A DNA stretch of 64,000 nt from Lachancea mirantina (GCA_900074745.1 LT598463.1:317926-381925); one strand, 5' to 3'. Positions 22,745 through 34,820 are shown, counted from the first letter of the stretch. A program made the numbers and translations. Notes: a model not told the origin generated them from the letters alone.

Positions 22745-24673
22745 ATGTCCAACATCTACTTGAACTCGTCGATGTTACAACACCTGAATCACACGGTGCA
22801 GGAATATGTTTCCGATTGGTTGAAATCGCAGCAGTTGACGTTCAACAAGACGAATTTGACGGCCAATGCGCCCGTGAGTACATCAAGTTGGACCACAATT
22901 GTTGTCACGGCACTTTTAGCGTATTTGGCTTGGAACTATCTTTTGAGTGTACGTCAAAGTCCGTTACCCAAGCCAGCCCGCTTCGATGTGGTCGTGCCAG
23001 AAGCTGCACAGAGGCATTGGAAGGGCAAAAAACTGTACGCAGCAACCACTGGGACGAATGGCAACTCACATAGGCAGATCGAATGCTACTGTCCTGCAAC
23101 GGGTCAATTTCTGGGTGCTTTTGAGTCAATGGGCCGTGAACAAGTTGATTTGTTGGTGACGAAAGCCCGCGATGCTCAAGTGAAATGGGGTCAAACTTCG
23201 TTACAAGAGCGTTCTAGAGTACTTGCATCGTTGCGCGACTATGTTTTGAAAAATCAGGACTCAATTGCGCGCGTCGCTTGTAGAGACTCCGGTAAGACAA
23301 TGCTTGACGCTTCCATGGGAGAAATCCTTGTCACATTGGAAAAATTGAATTGGACCATCAAACACGGGGCCCGTGCGCTCAAGCCATCACGGCGTGCTGG
23401 TCCAACCAATTTCTTTATGAAATGGTACAAGGGCGCAGAGGTCCGATACGAACCTTTGGGAGTCGTTGGGGCACTTGTTTCTTGGAATTATCCATTCCAC
23501 AACCTATTGGGACCTATTATCGCTGCAATCTTCTCTGGAAACGCCATTGTGATCAAATGTTCTGAAAATGTTGTGTGGTCGTCTAGATATTTCATTTCTC
23601 TGGTCCGGGAATGCCTAGTTGCGTGCGGTCACGATCCAAACTTGGTCCAGTTGTTCTACTGTTTACCTCCTTCTGCTAACGATGACGCTGCCAATTATTT
23701 CACGTCACATTCTGGAATCAAACATCTAACGTTTATCGGTAGTAAACCCGTTGCTCATCATGTTTTGTCCGCTGCGTCCAAGAGTTTGACTCCTGTCGTC
23801 GTGGAATTAGGTGGGAAAGATGCCTTCATTGTATTAGATTCTGTCAAGGACCTAGAGGCGCTTTCGTCGGTTATCATGCGCGGTACGTTCCAATCTTCGG
23901 GCCAGAATTGTATCGGTATCGAGCGTGTCATTGTTTCTGCAGTGAACTACGATAAACTGGTGTCCATTTTGACACATAGAGTGGGCCAACTGAGATTGGG
24001 GTCTGATATTGACAATTTGGAAGACGTAGACGTGGGCGCCATGATCTCTGATAACAGATTTGCGCAATTGGAAGATATGGTACAAGATGCCGTGAATAAA
24101 GGTGCCAAACTTTTGCACGGTGGGAGTCGATTCAACCATCCAAATTATCCTCAGGGTCACTATTTCCAACCCACACTTTTGGTCGACGTGACACCGGACA
24201 TGGACATTGCCCAAAATGAAGTTTTCGGTCCAATGCTAGTGGTTATGAAAGGTTCTGACACGCAGGACTGTGTTCGTCTTGCCAATTCTGCACCTTTTGG
24301 ACTAGGTGGATCCATCTTTGGCAGTGATTACAATGAATGTCGCAGCGTCGCAGAACAATTACAAACCGGTAATGTGGCTATAAACGATTTTGCCACTTTC
24401 TACGTGTGTCAATTACCCTTCGGAGGCATCAATGGATCTGGTTATGGTAAATTTGGTGGTGAAGAAGGTTTACAAGGATTGTGCAATGCCAAGAGTGTAT
24501 GTTTCGATACTTTACCGTTCGTTTCAACCCAAATTCCTCCACCATTGGATTATCCAATCCCGAGCAATGCCAAAGCCTGGAAATTTGTCAAAAGTTTCAA
24601 CACGGGCAGTTATACGCCATCTGTTTGGCAAAGACTGAAAGCGCTTCTGTCATTGGCAAGAAACGCTAACTAG
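22745..24673 (+). CDS. MSC7: MSC7, membrane-anchored aldehyde dehydrogenase family protein
   Basis: 642 residues (S. cerevisiae Msc7: 644). A hydrophobic segment near residues 48-65 (TTIVVTALLAYLAWNYLL) would anchor it, probably in the ER. The rest is an aldehyde dehydrogenase fold: VVELGGKDAFIV with the general-base Glu and SGQNCIG with the catalytic Cys near 388. NAD-site motifs such as SWNYPFHN are present. Msc7 affects meiotic sister-chromatid recombination when mutated; its substrate is unknown as far as I know. It follows VMA10 at 192 bp, same strand, as in S. cerevisiae. Confidence 0.94.
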   Translation: MSNIYLNSSMLQHLNHTVQEYVSDWLKSQQLTFNKTNLTANAPVSTSSWTTIVVTALLAYLAWNYLLSVRQSPLPKPARFDVVVPEAAQRHWKGKKLYAATTGTNGNSHRQIECYCPATGQFLGAFESMGREQVDLLVTKARDAQVKWGQTSLQERSRVLASLRDYVLKNQDSIARVACRDSGKTMLDASMGEILVTLEKLNWTIKHGARALKPSRRAGPTNFFMKWYKGAEVRYEPLGVVGALVSWNYPFHNLLGPIIAAIFSGNAIVIKCSENVVWSSRYFISLVRECLVACGHDPNLVQLFYCLPPSANDDAANYFTSHSGIKHLTFIGSKPVAHHVLSAASKSLTPVVVELGGKDAFIVLDSVKDLEALSSVIMRGTFQSSGQNCIGIERVIVSAVNYDKLVSILTHRVGQLRLGSDIDNLEDVDVGAMISDNRFAQLEDMVQDAVNKGAKLLHGGSRFNHPNYPQGHYFQPTLLVDVTPDMDIAQNEVFGPMLVVMKGSDTQDCVRLANSAPFGLGGSIFGSDYNECRSVAEQLQTGNVAINDFATFYVCQLPFGGINGSGYGKFGGEEGLQGLCNAKSVCFDTLPFVSTQIPPPLDYPIPSNAKAWKFVKSFNTGSYTPSVWQRLKALLSLARNAN

Positions 24674-24727
24674 ATAGATATATTTACAGGATCTTTTGCA
24701 CAAAACGACAGAGACAAGTCGAATTCG

Positions 24728-25459
24728 TCAACCCATGACGCTCTTCTCAGCCTGCTTCAGTTGATCTTGAAGCTTCGAAGTGTACTGTTTGTGCACTTTT
24801 TCAATTTCTTGCAACGTCCTATTCACAGCATCGCTCTTTCTATCAAGTTTTTTCAAATCTTTCAAGATCTCGCCTCTTGCATGCGCAAGCGAGGTCTTGG
24901 ACGCCGAGTTCTTGTATTCCTCAAACACAGCTTTCAAAATTTTGCAAGTTTGTTTCCGGGACTCCAAAGTCGGGGCAGGTAACATCACCTTCAATTGTTG
25001 TTCATTCTGCGGTATCGGTTCGGGAGTCAAGTTCAAATTTGCCGCGAGAATGCCGCTTATGACTGCCTTCGTGTCCTTGGGATCAAATACCGTCACCAAG
25101 AGACTGTTCCGACTTTTCATTGAGGTAGTCGCAACGTCTGTGAATTTAGCGTTGCTTTTACCGATTTTCAAATGATCAAACACCGATGGATTCGCGTTTC
25201 CGGATTTTAATTCACCCAGTCTTTTCTTATGCAGCTCGCACGTACGTTCAAACAGTTCCGAGGCCTTTTGCACATACTGGGAAAGATCTACCGTTTCGAT
25301 GCCGTCTTGCTCTTGGGACTTGGAATTATCCTTGGTTTTCCCGCCCTTTTTCGCATTTTTCTTCCACGCAATTGGTGTCGCATAGAAGTTGCGCAATTCT
25401 GAACCCCGGGGCCTAGAGATATAAAGCGCTTGGTAACCAATTGTTCTTGTTCTAATCAT
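24728..25459 (-). CDS. RRF1: Mitochondrial ribosome recycling factor
   Basis: 243 residues from the ATG at 25459 (S. cerevisiae Rrf1: 230). The N-terminus MIRTRTIGYQALYISRPRGSE is Arg-rich without early acidic residues, as in a mitochondrial presequence. The body has the RRF fold: the central FDHLKIG...LLVTVFDPKD block and the C-terminal coiled arm (LKKLDRKSDAVNRTLQEIEK...). It splits mitochondrial ribosomes after termination. A frame extension to 25471 begins with TTG and is not needed. It converges with MSC7, 54 bp between stops. Confidence 0.93.
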   Translation of the reverse strand: MIRTRTIGYQALYISRPRGSELRNFYATPIAWKKNAKKGGKTKDNSKSQEQDGIETVDLSQYVQKASELFERTCELHKKRLGELKSGNANPSVFDHLKIGKSNAKFTDVATTSMKSRNSLLVTVFDPKDTKAVISGILAANLNLTPEPIPQNEQQLKVMLPAPTLESRKQTCKILKAVFEEYKNSASKTSLAHARGEILKDLKKLDRKSDAVNRTLQEIEKVHKQYTSKLQDQLKQAEKSVMG

Positions 25460-25514
25460 TGTTAAGTTCAATAGGTTCTCTCATACAGTAGATGATTCCA
25501 TCACTAGTTAGTAT

Positions 25515-25524
25515 GCGATGAGAT
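25515..25524 (+). promoter_or_regulatory. PAC element in the RRF1 promoter
   Basis: GCGATGAGAT, a full match to the PAC consensus GCGATGAGMT, 56 bp upstream of the RRF1 start. CAAAATTTC at about 25628-25636 resembles the RRPE/AATTTT element often paired with PAC. Confidence 0.6.
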
Positions 25525-26079
25525 TTTATCGTGGGAAGAGATGTACTTTTAATCGCATTTGCCTATGTATCCTGTAACCGCATACATTACAATATTTACT
25601 TGAAGGAAATATGCGTTTAAAAGTTCATCAAAATTTCTCCGTTTCTAATGACAATACAATGGGTCACGTTATGTACGTACAAGACGATATAGAGTTCCGT
25701 ATGATATGATTCTATCCTTGCCTTTTCCTATTTCTTTTTCATTCCTCTGTCACCCTTAACGAACTTTCTCCGCCATCATTTTACATAAACATACAAATGC
25801 ATCCATCCTTCATCACCCATTAGCCATTCTAGATCAATTCAATAAGGGTTGGATATATGGGTGCCGGAATCGCCATGCGAGTTTTCTAGGAGGGTTTCCC
25901 CTTACCGGGTACTTAAGAATGTACACAGGACGATTTGGAAGCCAGCTGCGGTGAGCTGCGATGACGTGGGAAGCCGAGGAAAGGGAGGGATGGATTTAGT
26001 GATAGACGGATCAAAATATGGTGTATGATGGGTCTGAGTAGTTAGGGATGAGATGTTGATGCAAAGGGTAGTATAAACA

Positions 26080-26087
26080 TATAAAAG
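26080..26087 (+). promoter_or_regulatory. TATA box of the PDC gene
   Basis: TATAAAAG, a consensus TATA box 112-119 bp upstream of the ATG, the normal spacing for a TATA-driven, highly expressed yeast gene. Confidence 0.7.
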
Positions 26088-26198
26088 GATCCGATAGTAG
26101 ACGGCAATGTGGAGAATTGGAAGCTCGCCAGAGAATAGGTCCGTTTATACTGAAACAAGTTCCTCTAGTCTCTTACAAATTTAAGTCCCCTTTTCATA

Positions 26199-27893
26199 AT
26201 GTCAGAAATCACACTCGGTCGTTTTTTGTTCGAAAGACTTAAACAAGTTGACGTGAACACCATTTTTGGGTTGCCAGGTGACTTTAACTTGCGGTTGCTA
26301 GATGAAATCTATGAAGTGCCAGGTATGAGATGGGCCGGCAATGCGAACGAGTTGAACGCGGCCTATGCGGCTGACGGATACGCCAGAATCAAAGGCATGG
26401 CTGCGTTAGTGACAACTTTTGGTGTCGGTGAACTGTCCGCTCTGAACGGTATTGCTGGGTCCTACGCCGAACACGTGGGTGTTTTGCATATCGTGGGTGT
26501 CCCATCAACGTCTTCTCAGGCGAAACAGCTGCTCCTACATCATACTCTGGGCAACGGTGATTTCACCGTATTCCACAGGATGTCTGCCAACATTTCCGAA
26601 GCCACCGCGGTTTTGACCGATATCACAAGTGCTCCTGCTGAAATCGATCGTCTAATCAGAATCACCTATATCAAGCAAAGACCCGTGTACTTGGGTTTAC
26701 CGGCCAATCTGGTCGATAAACCTGTTAAGGCGTCTTTGTTGGATAAGCCTATCGATCTTTCCTTGAAACCTAACGACCCCGAGGCGGAACAAGAAGTCGT
26801 TGACACTGTTTTGGATTTGATCAAAGAGGCCAAAAATCCGGTTATCTTGGCCGATGCTTGTACCTCTAGACACAGTGTCAAAGCAGAAACCAAAAAATTA
26901 ATCGATTTGACCCAATTCCCATCTTTTGTCACCCCCATGGGGAAAGGGTCAATTGACGAACAACATCCCAGATTTGGTGGTGTTTACGTCGGAACGCTTT
27001 CGAGTCCCGAAGTCAAGGCCTCTGTCGAATCTGCTGATCTGATTTTGTCCGTTGGCGCACTTTTGTCAGATTTCAACACAGGTTCGTTCTCGTATTCTTA
27101 CAAGACAAAGAACGTTATCGAATTCCATTCCGACTACATCAAGGTCAGAAACGCTACTTTCCCAGGCGTTCAAATGAAATTTGTATTGCAGAAGCTTTTG
27201 CAGAAGGTTCAAGATGCTGCAAAATCTTATAAACCTGTTCCTGTCCCCAAACGTCCTGCTTCTCTTGCATCTTCGGGTCCGAGCACCCCATTAAAGCAAC
27301 AATGGTTGTGGTCCGAGTTGGGCAAATTCTTGCAGGAAGGTGACGTGGTCATCACTGAAACTGGAACAGCTGCGTTTGGAATTAATCAAACCCATTTCCC
27401 CAGTGACACTTATGGTATCTCCCAAGTCTTGTGGGGGTCAATTGGATTTACCACTGGCACGACTCTTGGTGCCGCTTTTGCTGCAGAAGAACTTGACAAA
27501 AACAAAAGAGTAATTTTGTTCATTGGAGATGGTTCTTTGCAATTGACAGTCCAAGAGATCTCTACCATGATCAGATGGGGGTTGAAACCTTACCTATTTG
27601 TCTTGAACAACAAAGGTTACACCATCGAAAAATTGATTCACGGTGAGAAGGCTCAGTACAATGAAATTCAAGACTGGAAACATTTAGATTTACTGGCTAC
27701 TTTTGGTGCGAAGGATTACGAAACTCACAGCGTTTCTACTGACGGAGAATGGCAGAAACTAACTGAAAGTGCTGCATTCAAAAAGAATAGCACAATAAGA
27801 CTGATCGAGATACATTTGCCTGTCATGGACGCCCCTGAGTCCTTGATCAAACAAGCACAACTCACTGCTGCTACCAATGCTAAACAGGAGTGA
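26199..27893 (+). CDS. PDC1: Pyruvate decarboxylase
   Basis: 564 residues, colinear with S. cerevisiae Pdc1 (563) without gaps as far as I can align by eye. It decarboxylates pyruvate to acetaldehyde in alcoholic fermentation, with thiamine diphosphate and Mg. Active-site residues are kept: LPGDFN (Asp28), NANELNAAY (Glu51), LLLHHTLG (His114/115), GDGSLQLT and GYTIE (Glu477). The regulatory Cys221 is present in ADACTSRHS, although the next Cys is Thr here. At position 472 the usual Asp of LNNDGYT is Lys. Codon use is strongly biased and the promoter has a clear TATA box, so it should be well expressed. The symbol is generic: the location (RRF1-PDC-SSD1) is not syntenic with any S. cerevisiae PDC gene, so it may be one of several paralogues. 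Confidence 0.93.
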   Translation: MSEITLGRFLFERLKQVDVNTIFGLPGDFNLRLLDEIYEVPGMRWAGNANELNAAYAADGYARIKGMAALVTTFGVGELSALNGIAGSYAEHVGVLHIVGVPSTSSQAKQLLLHHTLGNGDFTVFHRMSANISEATAVLTDITSAPAEIDRLIRITYIKQRPVYLGLPANLVDKPVKASLLDKPIDLSLKPNDPEAEQEVVDTVLDLIKEAKNPVILADACTSRHSVKAETKKLIDLTQFPSFVTPMGKGSIDEQHPRFGGVYVGTLSSPEVKASVESADLILSVGALLSDFNTGSFSYSYKTKNVIEFHSDYIKVRNATFPGVQMKFVLQKLLQKVQDAAKSYKPVPVPKRPASLASSGPSTPLKQQWLWSELGKFLQEGDVVITETGTAAFGINQTHFPSDTYGISQVLWGSIGFTTGTTLGAAFAAEELDKNKRVILFIGDGSLQLTVQEISTMIRWGLKPYLFVLNNKGYTIEKLIHGEKAQYNEIQDWKHLDLLATFGAKDYETHSVSTDGEWQKLTESAAFKKNSTIRLIEIHLPVMDAPESLIKQAQLTAATNAKQE

Positions 27894-28239
27894 ATGGGAG
27901 GCGCTAGCGCCAAAGAGGTAACTCGAATACATCAAATTATTTAGGTCCGTTTATGTCAATTCAAAGTTCAGTTGTGATATTGAATTTCGCTTTTCAGTCG
28001 AAATCTTACTCTCGCCAATGCTAATTCAAAACAGATGCTTTCTAAAATTCGCTATTTAATGTACATATAAAGTTCGTTAGGAGCTGAAAACAGCTTGCGT
28101 ACGCTTTGGGTTAAGGAATGAATGCAATATAGTATGGGTTAGTTGGTAACCAACGAATGCTCCTCGAATAGTGTTAAAATTGAAGCGAGCCATGTAGTCC
28201 AATTCATTTGTTATGCGGGAAAACAGCCGTGAGCGACTC
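27894..28239. other. Convergent 3' region PDC / SSD1
   Basis: 346 bp between two stop codons; contains only the 3' ends of the two genes. T-rich and A-rich patches, no further feature seen. Confidence 0.5.
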
Positions 28240-31200
28240 TCAATTCCTTTTCATAAATGGATTCACCGCCCTCACGGTTAGACAAGGAAGCGCCATGCCT
28301 ATTTCTGCTCTTAGCAAAACAGGAATGCGCTGTAGTTCATGGATCTCTTGAATGTTGTTGTCGCCCTCGGTATGAATTTGCACCGACTTCAGGTAGGGTT
28401 CAAGTGCATTGGCATCGTCGGACTTAGGCAAGGAAAGCGTCGGGGGTTTGATATGTAGCCTTTCCAGTTCTGCTGCTAATTCGTCGGTCAATAAACTCTG
28501 ATGCTCAAAGTCCTTTTCCAATTGAGATGCTGCAATTTCAGACGTTGCTGACTTGAATTTGTTCTTGATAGAGTTACGATAGGACTTTGGGTTCTGCTCG
28601 TCCAATGGAACAAAAGTGGCGCTATCGACGTTCTTCTGCCAGAAAAGCTCTAATACTCGGTTCTCGGCATCAAATTCAGCTTTCAGCAGAGGCAGTTGGT
28701 CTCCGTGAACTCTCTTTTCAATACCAAAGTCTGGTATAAAGACATCAAATGAAGATTCATATACCTGAAGCACTATTGCCATGGTTAATAGTTGTCCCGT
28801 GGTGTTGCCCATGGAGTTTATGGTCTTGCAAAGAAGTGAATGAATTGCTTGCTCTTGAGCGTGATAAGCACAGTCTTTCTTGAAATTGCAGTACTCAGAC
28901 GTTATTTTCAAAGAATCCTCATCTTCCTTGCAAGAAGTGCCTTTAATGACAGCCTTGAGTTGACGATGAACAACATGGTCACCGTACCTTCTCAAAGGTG
29001 CGGTGAAATGTGTATAAATGGGCAAGTTCAGTGAAAATTGCTCGTATTGATCAGGCTCCACTTTACCTGCCACGAAGTACTTGGCGCGGCCCAGGGTTTT
29101 AAATAACAATATCTCAGTGGCAGTCCGGATGTGAGGGTCTTCGATGGAAAGAAGGGATGAGATCAATGTTTGAGCGTCAGAAACATCAATTTGGTAACCA
29201 AACTTCTCGACCTTCTTTCGGAATGAAGCCAATTTCGTAAAAATCGGTGGGCCTTGTCTCCGCAAAAACGCCAAATCGCCGAGCTTTTGATAAATCTTTT
29301 CTGCAACGGTGGCGTTTACCTGGCGCTGTATCTCAGTCACGATTGAGGCGGCACGTTTTTGCTCAAAGATATTCAATTCAACTTTAACTTTCTCATCGTC
29401 AAGACTTTCTAGAAGACTCAAGCCACTGCTCAAGTCTAGGTCCTGATTGTGCAATCTTTGACGATAGAATGCTGTAGCAATTGACCGAAGATTTGTTACA
29501 AACTCAGAAGGTTTGTTAGATACAATCTCCTCTTCAATGTCGTCCAGACTCTTGACCAAAGAGGGAACAACTAAGCTTTCGCAAACAGTCACTCCTTGCA
29601 TCTTCAAATTATGGTCGAGCTTGTACAGCACTGATATGGTCGCAGAAGGCTTACCAACCTCCATTGTTAAAGCGGCATTGAGAGCTTCAGGAAGAAGGTT
29701 CACAACCTTTTGAGGAATGAACACACTCGAGGATCTTTTCCTGGCCCTTCTATCCAAAGATGAGCCACTTTCAATATGGGAGGTGACATCCAAAATATGG
29801 CAGCCAAGGCTAATCCCGTCAGACAGTTTTTCGATGTGAACTGCCATATCTGATAGATCACCTGTCTGAAGAGCAACTACACCATCAATATGCAAACGAG
29901 ATTCGAGGTCCTCCGATGAGAGTTGCAAAGGTTGATAGATGTCTCTTTCCTTTGTTTTGTCGACCGGATCTAAGTATTCGTCTGACAAGAAGTTATTATC
30001 TCTCAAAATGGCATCAATCTCGGTGTCGCGGTCGTTGATAACGCCTAATTGCGAAATGAGGGTACCAAAAGGATGCAGCGAAGTTATTGGCCAACGCTTG
30101 ATTGATGCAACAAATAATTTGTTCGCATAGCTCTCTGAATTTTCGACAAAATCTTTTGGTGCCTGTTCTGTTGGTATCGCGATTAAGGGCACTTTTTTAT
30201 CGGTAGGCTTAAACCAGACAATTTTCGGTTTCTGAGGTTTATTGGCATCATTGTTTGCTTGTTGAGAAGGTCTCACTAAGCCGAGCGTTCCGCTAAATAG
30301 TTGACCGGGAATTCTGTCCAAAACAGCAACGACATGACCGGCGTATAGCGGCTTGAAATTGTCACTAATTTCCTCTTCCTCTACCAATAAAAGTGATTGA
30401 CCCTCAACTTCAACGTCGTCATTTTTCTTTTGCGTGGGACGTTGCTTCAAAGAGCCCCTTCTCTTAATGCTACCAGAAGTGGATGTGCTGCTCTTTTCTT
30501 CCTTGTCAATTGGAGGTGTAAGGCCCGAATGGGTTGCAGATGCTACGTACGAAGACGCGTCGTTATGATAATCCTCGTTGGTGTTCAAAGGAATGTCCTG
30601 TTGACTAGTAGCATCTTTTCTTCTTTTCTTTTCTTCTTTTTCCTTTTTGGATCCCCAAACATCATCAACCATTAAGAGTTCCACGGCTACTAAGTCACCT
30701 TCAAGAGCTCTGTTTCTGTCTTTCGACCCACAAATGTAAATATCCGCGTCAAGTACACCGTCAGTCGAGACCCAAGCATCAGATCTATTCTTCTTGTTAA
30801 CTCGCAATATGCCGCATACTAAGCGGCCCTCTTGTAGCAATTCAGGAATATTTGCCTGAGGCAAGTAAGGTGCGAAAAGCGACTTGCGTCCATTCCCATT
30901 GCCGCCACCCATGCCGAAGCTCTGAGTCGAAGCGTTAGAGCCACGAGGCTTGTGCCCAGGCTGAAATACTGGTGGTGGTTCTAAAGTGCCAAAAGAGCTG
31001 TGGTCACGTGATTGACTTTTCCGGTGGTTATTGTAAGGAGAATGAGGAGTGTTTTGGCCCTGTTGCGATCTCCAATTCGTGTTGATCCCGCCCATGTCCT
31101 TGTTTCTTGAATTAGAACGACGATGTGGGGTACCCACAAGTGTAAATTCCGAATCCTGATTCTCTTTGTTACAAGGTTTTGCAGGAAATTGAAATGATTT

Positions 31201-31941
31201 ATTAGGCGAAACATTAGCACCTTTGGAGCTTTGCGCCGATTTTTCACCGGAACTGGGACTCGCAGGGAATTTGAAGGCCATCTGTTCAGATCCGGACCCC
31301 GACCCTGGCGTCGAATTCGACGGTGACGGAATTTGTGACTCCTCCGCATTACCGATTCGAATGGACACTCCACTCCCACTAGCACGCTTTGCTTGTTCTT
31401 CTGCTGCAGCTTTCTTGGCTTCATTGAGACCAAGCGAATGCCTGCGAGAATGACCGTAGACACCTGATTGGGATGCAGTTCTGCGATGTCCGCCTTGCGA
31501 GTCGTTACCAGTATTGTTGGTGTTGGCGTTACTACCACCACCACTGCTATTGTTGCTGTAAAATCCAGAGTTGTTTCTCGAATGCGATCTGCTTCTATTA
31601 GATTGACTGGGAGATGGTGACATATTGTAGTGGGGCCGAGGAGGTTGAGGAACAAACCCAGCGCCTCCAGAACCCGCTACATGCGGAGCCAAAAATTGAC
31701 CAGACTGATGCGCCAATTCTTGTTGCTGTGCCAACAGTTGTTGCTGTTGTGCTTGAACAATCTCTAACTGTCTCTGCAAAGTGAATTGTTCAATCATAAG
31801 ACTTGTGAGCTCGCTCGCAGATCTCCGGTGTGCAATGTGAATTTGCTTCGGATTACTTTTCCCGCCAGTCGTCGTGGCGAATTTGGCCTCGTTACCCTGC
31901 GGATCACCCGTGTTCCTATTGTTGAAACTCATACCGCTCAT
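28240..31941 (-). CDS. SSD1: SSD1, RNA-binding translational repressor (inactive RNase II family)
   Basis: 1233 residues (S. cerevisiae Ssd1: 1250). The N-terminal third is disordered with poly-Gln (about 63-74) and Cbk1 kinase sites of the form HxRxxS: HRRSAS (38-43), HRRTAS (152-157), HSRRHS (164-169), HRRSNS (273-278). Two Cbk1 docking-type motifs, FKFP (223-226) and FQFP (250-253), lie among them. The rest has cold-shock-like domains (about 365-640), an RNB-like domain with FTAPLRRYGDHVVHRQL (near 975) and an S1-like C-terminus. Ssd1 binds mRNAs of cell-wall proteins and represses their translation; Cbk1 phosphorylation relieves this. The RNB catalytic Asp cluster expected in active RNase II is not evident (IGVINDRDTEIDAIL in its place). 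Confidence 0.95.
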   Translation of the reverse strand: MSGMSFNNRNTGDPQGNEAKFATTTGGKSNPKQIHIAHRRSASELTSLMIEQFTLQRQLEIVQAQQQQLLAQQQELAHQSGQFLAPHVAGSGGAGFVPQPPRPHYNMSPSPSQSNRSRSHSRNNSGFYSNNSSGGGSNANTNNTGNDSQGGHRRTASQSGVYGHSRRHSLGLNEAKKAAAEEQAKRASGSGVSIRIGNAEESQIPSPSNSTPGSGSGSEQMAFKFPASPSSGEKSAQSSKGANVSPNKSFQFPAKPCNKENQDSEFTLVGTPHRRSNSRNKDMGGINTNWRSQQGQNTPHSPYNNHRKSQSRDHSSFGTLEPPPVFQPGHKPRGSNASTQSFGMGGGNGNGRKSLFAPYLPQANIPELLQEGRLVCGILRVNKKNRSDAWVSTDGVLDADIYICGSKDRNRALEGDLVAVELLMVDDVWGSKKEKEEKKRRKDATSQQDIPLNTNEDYHNDASSYVASATHSGLTPPIDKEEKSSTSTSGSIKRRGSLKQRPTQKKNDDVEVEGQSLLLVEEEEISDNFKPLYAGHVVAVLDRIPGQLFSGTLGLVRPSQQANNDANKPQKPKIVWFKPTDKKVPLIAIPTEQAPKDFVENSESYANKLFVASIKRWPITSLHPFGTLISQLGVINDRDTEIDAILRDNNFLSDEYLDPVDKTKERDIYQPLQLSSEDLESRLHIDGVVALQTGDLSDMAVHIEKLSDGISLGCHILDVTSHIESGSSLDRRARKRSSSVFIPQKVVNLLPEALNAALTMEVGKPSATISVLYKLDHNLKMQGVTVCESLVVPSLVKSLDDIEEEIVSNKPSEFVTNLRSIATAFYRQRLHNQDLDLSSGLSLLESLDDEKVKVELNIFEQKRAASIVTEIQRQVNATVAEKIYQKLGDLAFLRRQGPPIFTKLASFRKKVEKFGYQIDVSDAQTLISSLLSIEDPHIRTATEILLFKTLGRAKYFVAGKVEPDQYEQFSLNLPIYTHFTAPLRRYGDHVVHRQLKAVIKGTSCKEDEDSLKITSEYCNFKKDCAYHAQEQAIHSLLCKTINSMGNTTGQLLTMAIVLQVYESSFDVFIPDFGIEKRVHGDQLPLLKAEFDAENRVLELFWQKNVDSATFVPLDEQNPKSYRNSIKNKFKSATSEIAASQLEKDFEHQSLLTDELAAELERLHIKPPTLSLPKSDDANALEPYLKSVQIHTEGDNNIQEIHELQRIPVLLRAEIGMALPCLTVRAVNPFMKRN

Positions 31942-32702
31942 AACTCAACCTTTAACGTTGTGCAAAGCCTACTATATGATATAACGGATTTTTCACCAAA
32001 ATTTCCGACTTTTCCTCAAAGTGATAAACTTTCTCAAAGGCCCAGAAACTTCTTTAAATTCAACCAACGGCTTCAAACCCTTAAATTGCCCAATTAATCA
32101 AAATTGACCGCTCTTCCTTTAGGTGGCAAAAAATTCTAGGGATGCACAGGTAGCAAAACAACCACCAAACTCGTCTCTTTTCTAGGCTAGAGGAGTTCAG
32201 TTTTTTCCCCAAAACCCGCTAAATCAGTTTCCACGTAGAACTTTGTAAAGCCAAATTCTAGAGCGAATGAAAGGCTCTCTACCTTTCTTGTTGTTCAAAG
32301 GGATGCAAGCCATTAGAAGTAATAGGAGCCTGGGTGCCAACTGATTAATTTTTATATATCACGTCCTTCATTCGTGTAACGAGACTTGCATCAGGTTTAT
32401 ATATAGAGATCTGTGATAGCCCATAATAACGGCTTCGGCAGGGCTCACTGGTAATGCTACCGGTAAACGTAACGATTATTGTAAAATTACATCAAAATAG
32501 CATTAGAATATGATTTCCATTTAAAAGTTTCACCTTTTTTAATGTATGTTATGCTTTATTGCGAAAAAATCGGGGTCTAATTTGGTTTCTGACGGCTTTT
32601 TCAGACCGCATTGGGCTTTTGTTCGGTGAAATTTCCTGGAGTTGTCGAAGACGGAAGAAGCTTTCTTTAGCATCTCACATCGTGATTATTTCATCCCGCT
32701 AC
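31942..32702. promoter_or_regulatory. SSD1 promoter and PUT2 3' region
   Basis: 761 bp between the SSD1 start and the PUT2 stop, both genes on the minus strand. TATA-like sequences on both strands near 32350-32405. An antisense ORF from 32559 runs into PUT2 and has no support. Confidence 0.5.
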
Positions 32703-34520
<1,818 letters not shown>

Positions 34521-34820
34521 CTATTTTGATCCAAATTATCAAATCAACTGGAATATTGGCCGGGTTTTCCGTTATTTCTTCTCTGTTGCCTTAACTCCAG
34601 AGATTCTTGATTTTCTCCGCTAAATATTGGGCTCTTATATATACAACTAATATGAAGATAATAGAAGAACGGCAATGGCTCTCGACGATAACAGCCCTCC
34701 AGCACATCAACAAGTACTGAAAGTAAAGCGAACTGGTGGTAACTCCAGAATCGTCAGTTCGATAACTGCTGGTGGGAACTGCCAATCACGGTTTTCTTGT
34801 CGCCGTGCGAAAAACCCCGA

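Larger units (their letters stand above)
25460..26198. promoter_or_regulatory. Divergent intergenic region RRF1 / PDC
   Basis: 739 bp holding both promoters. The RRF1 side carries a PAC element (25515-25524); the PDC side has a TATA box (26080-26087), a pyrimidine-rich stretch at 25720-25820 and G-rich patches at 25967-25992. Long promoters of this kind are usual for strongly expressed glycolytic genes. Confidence 0.6.
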
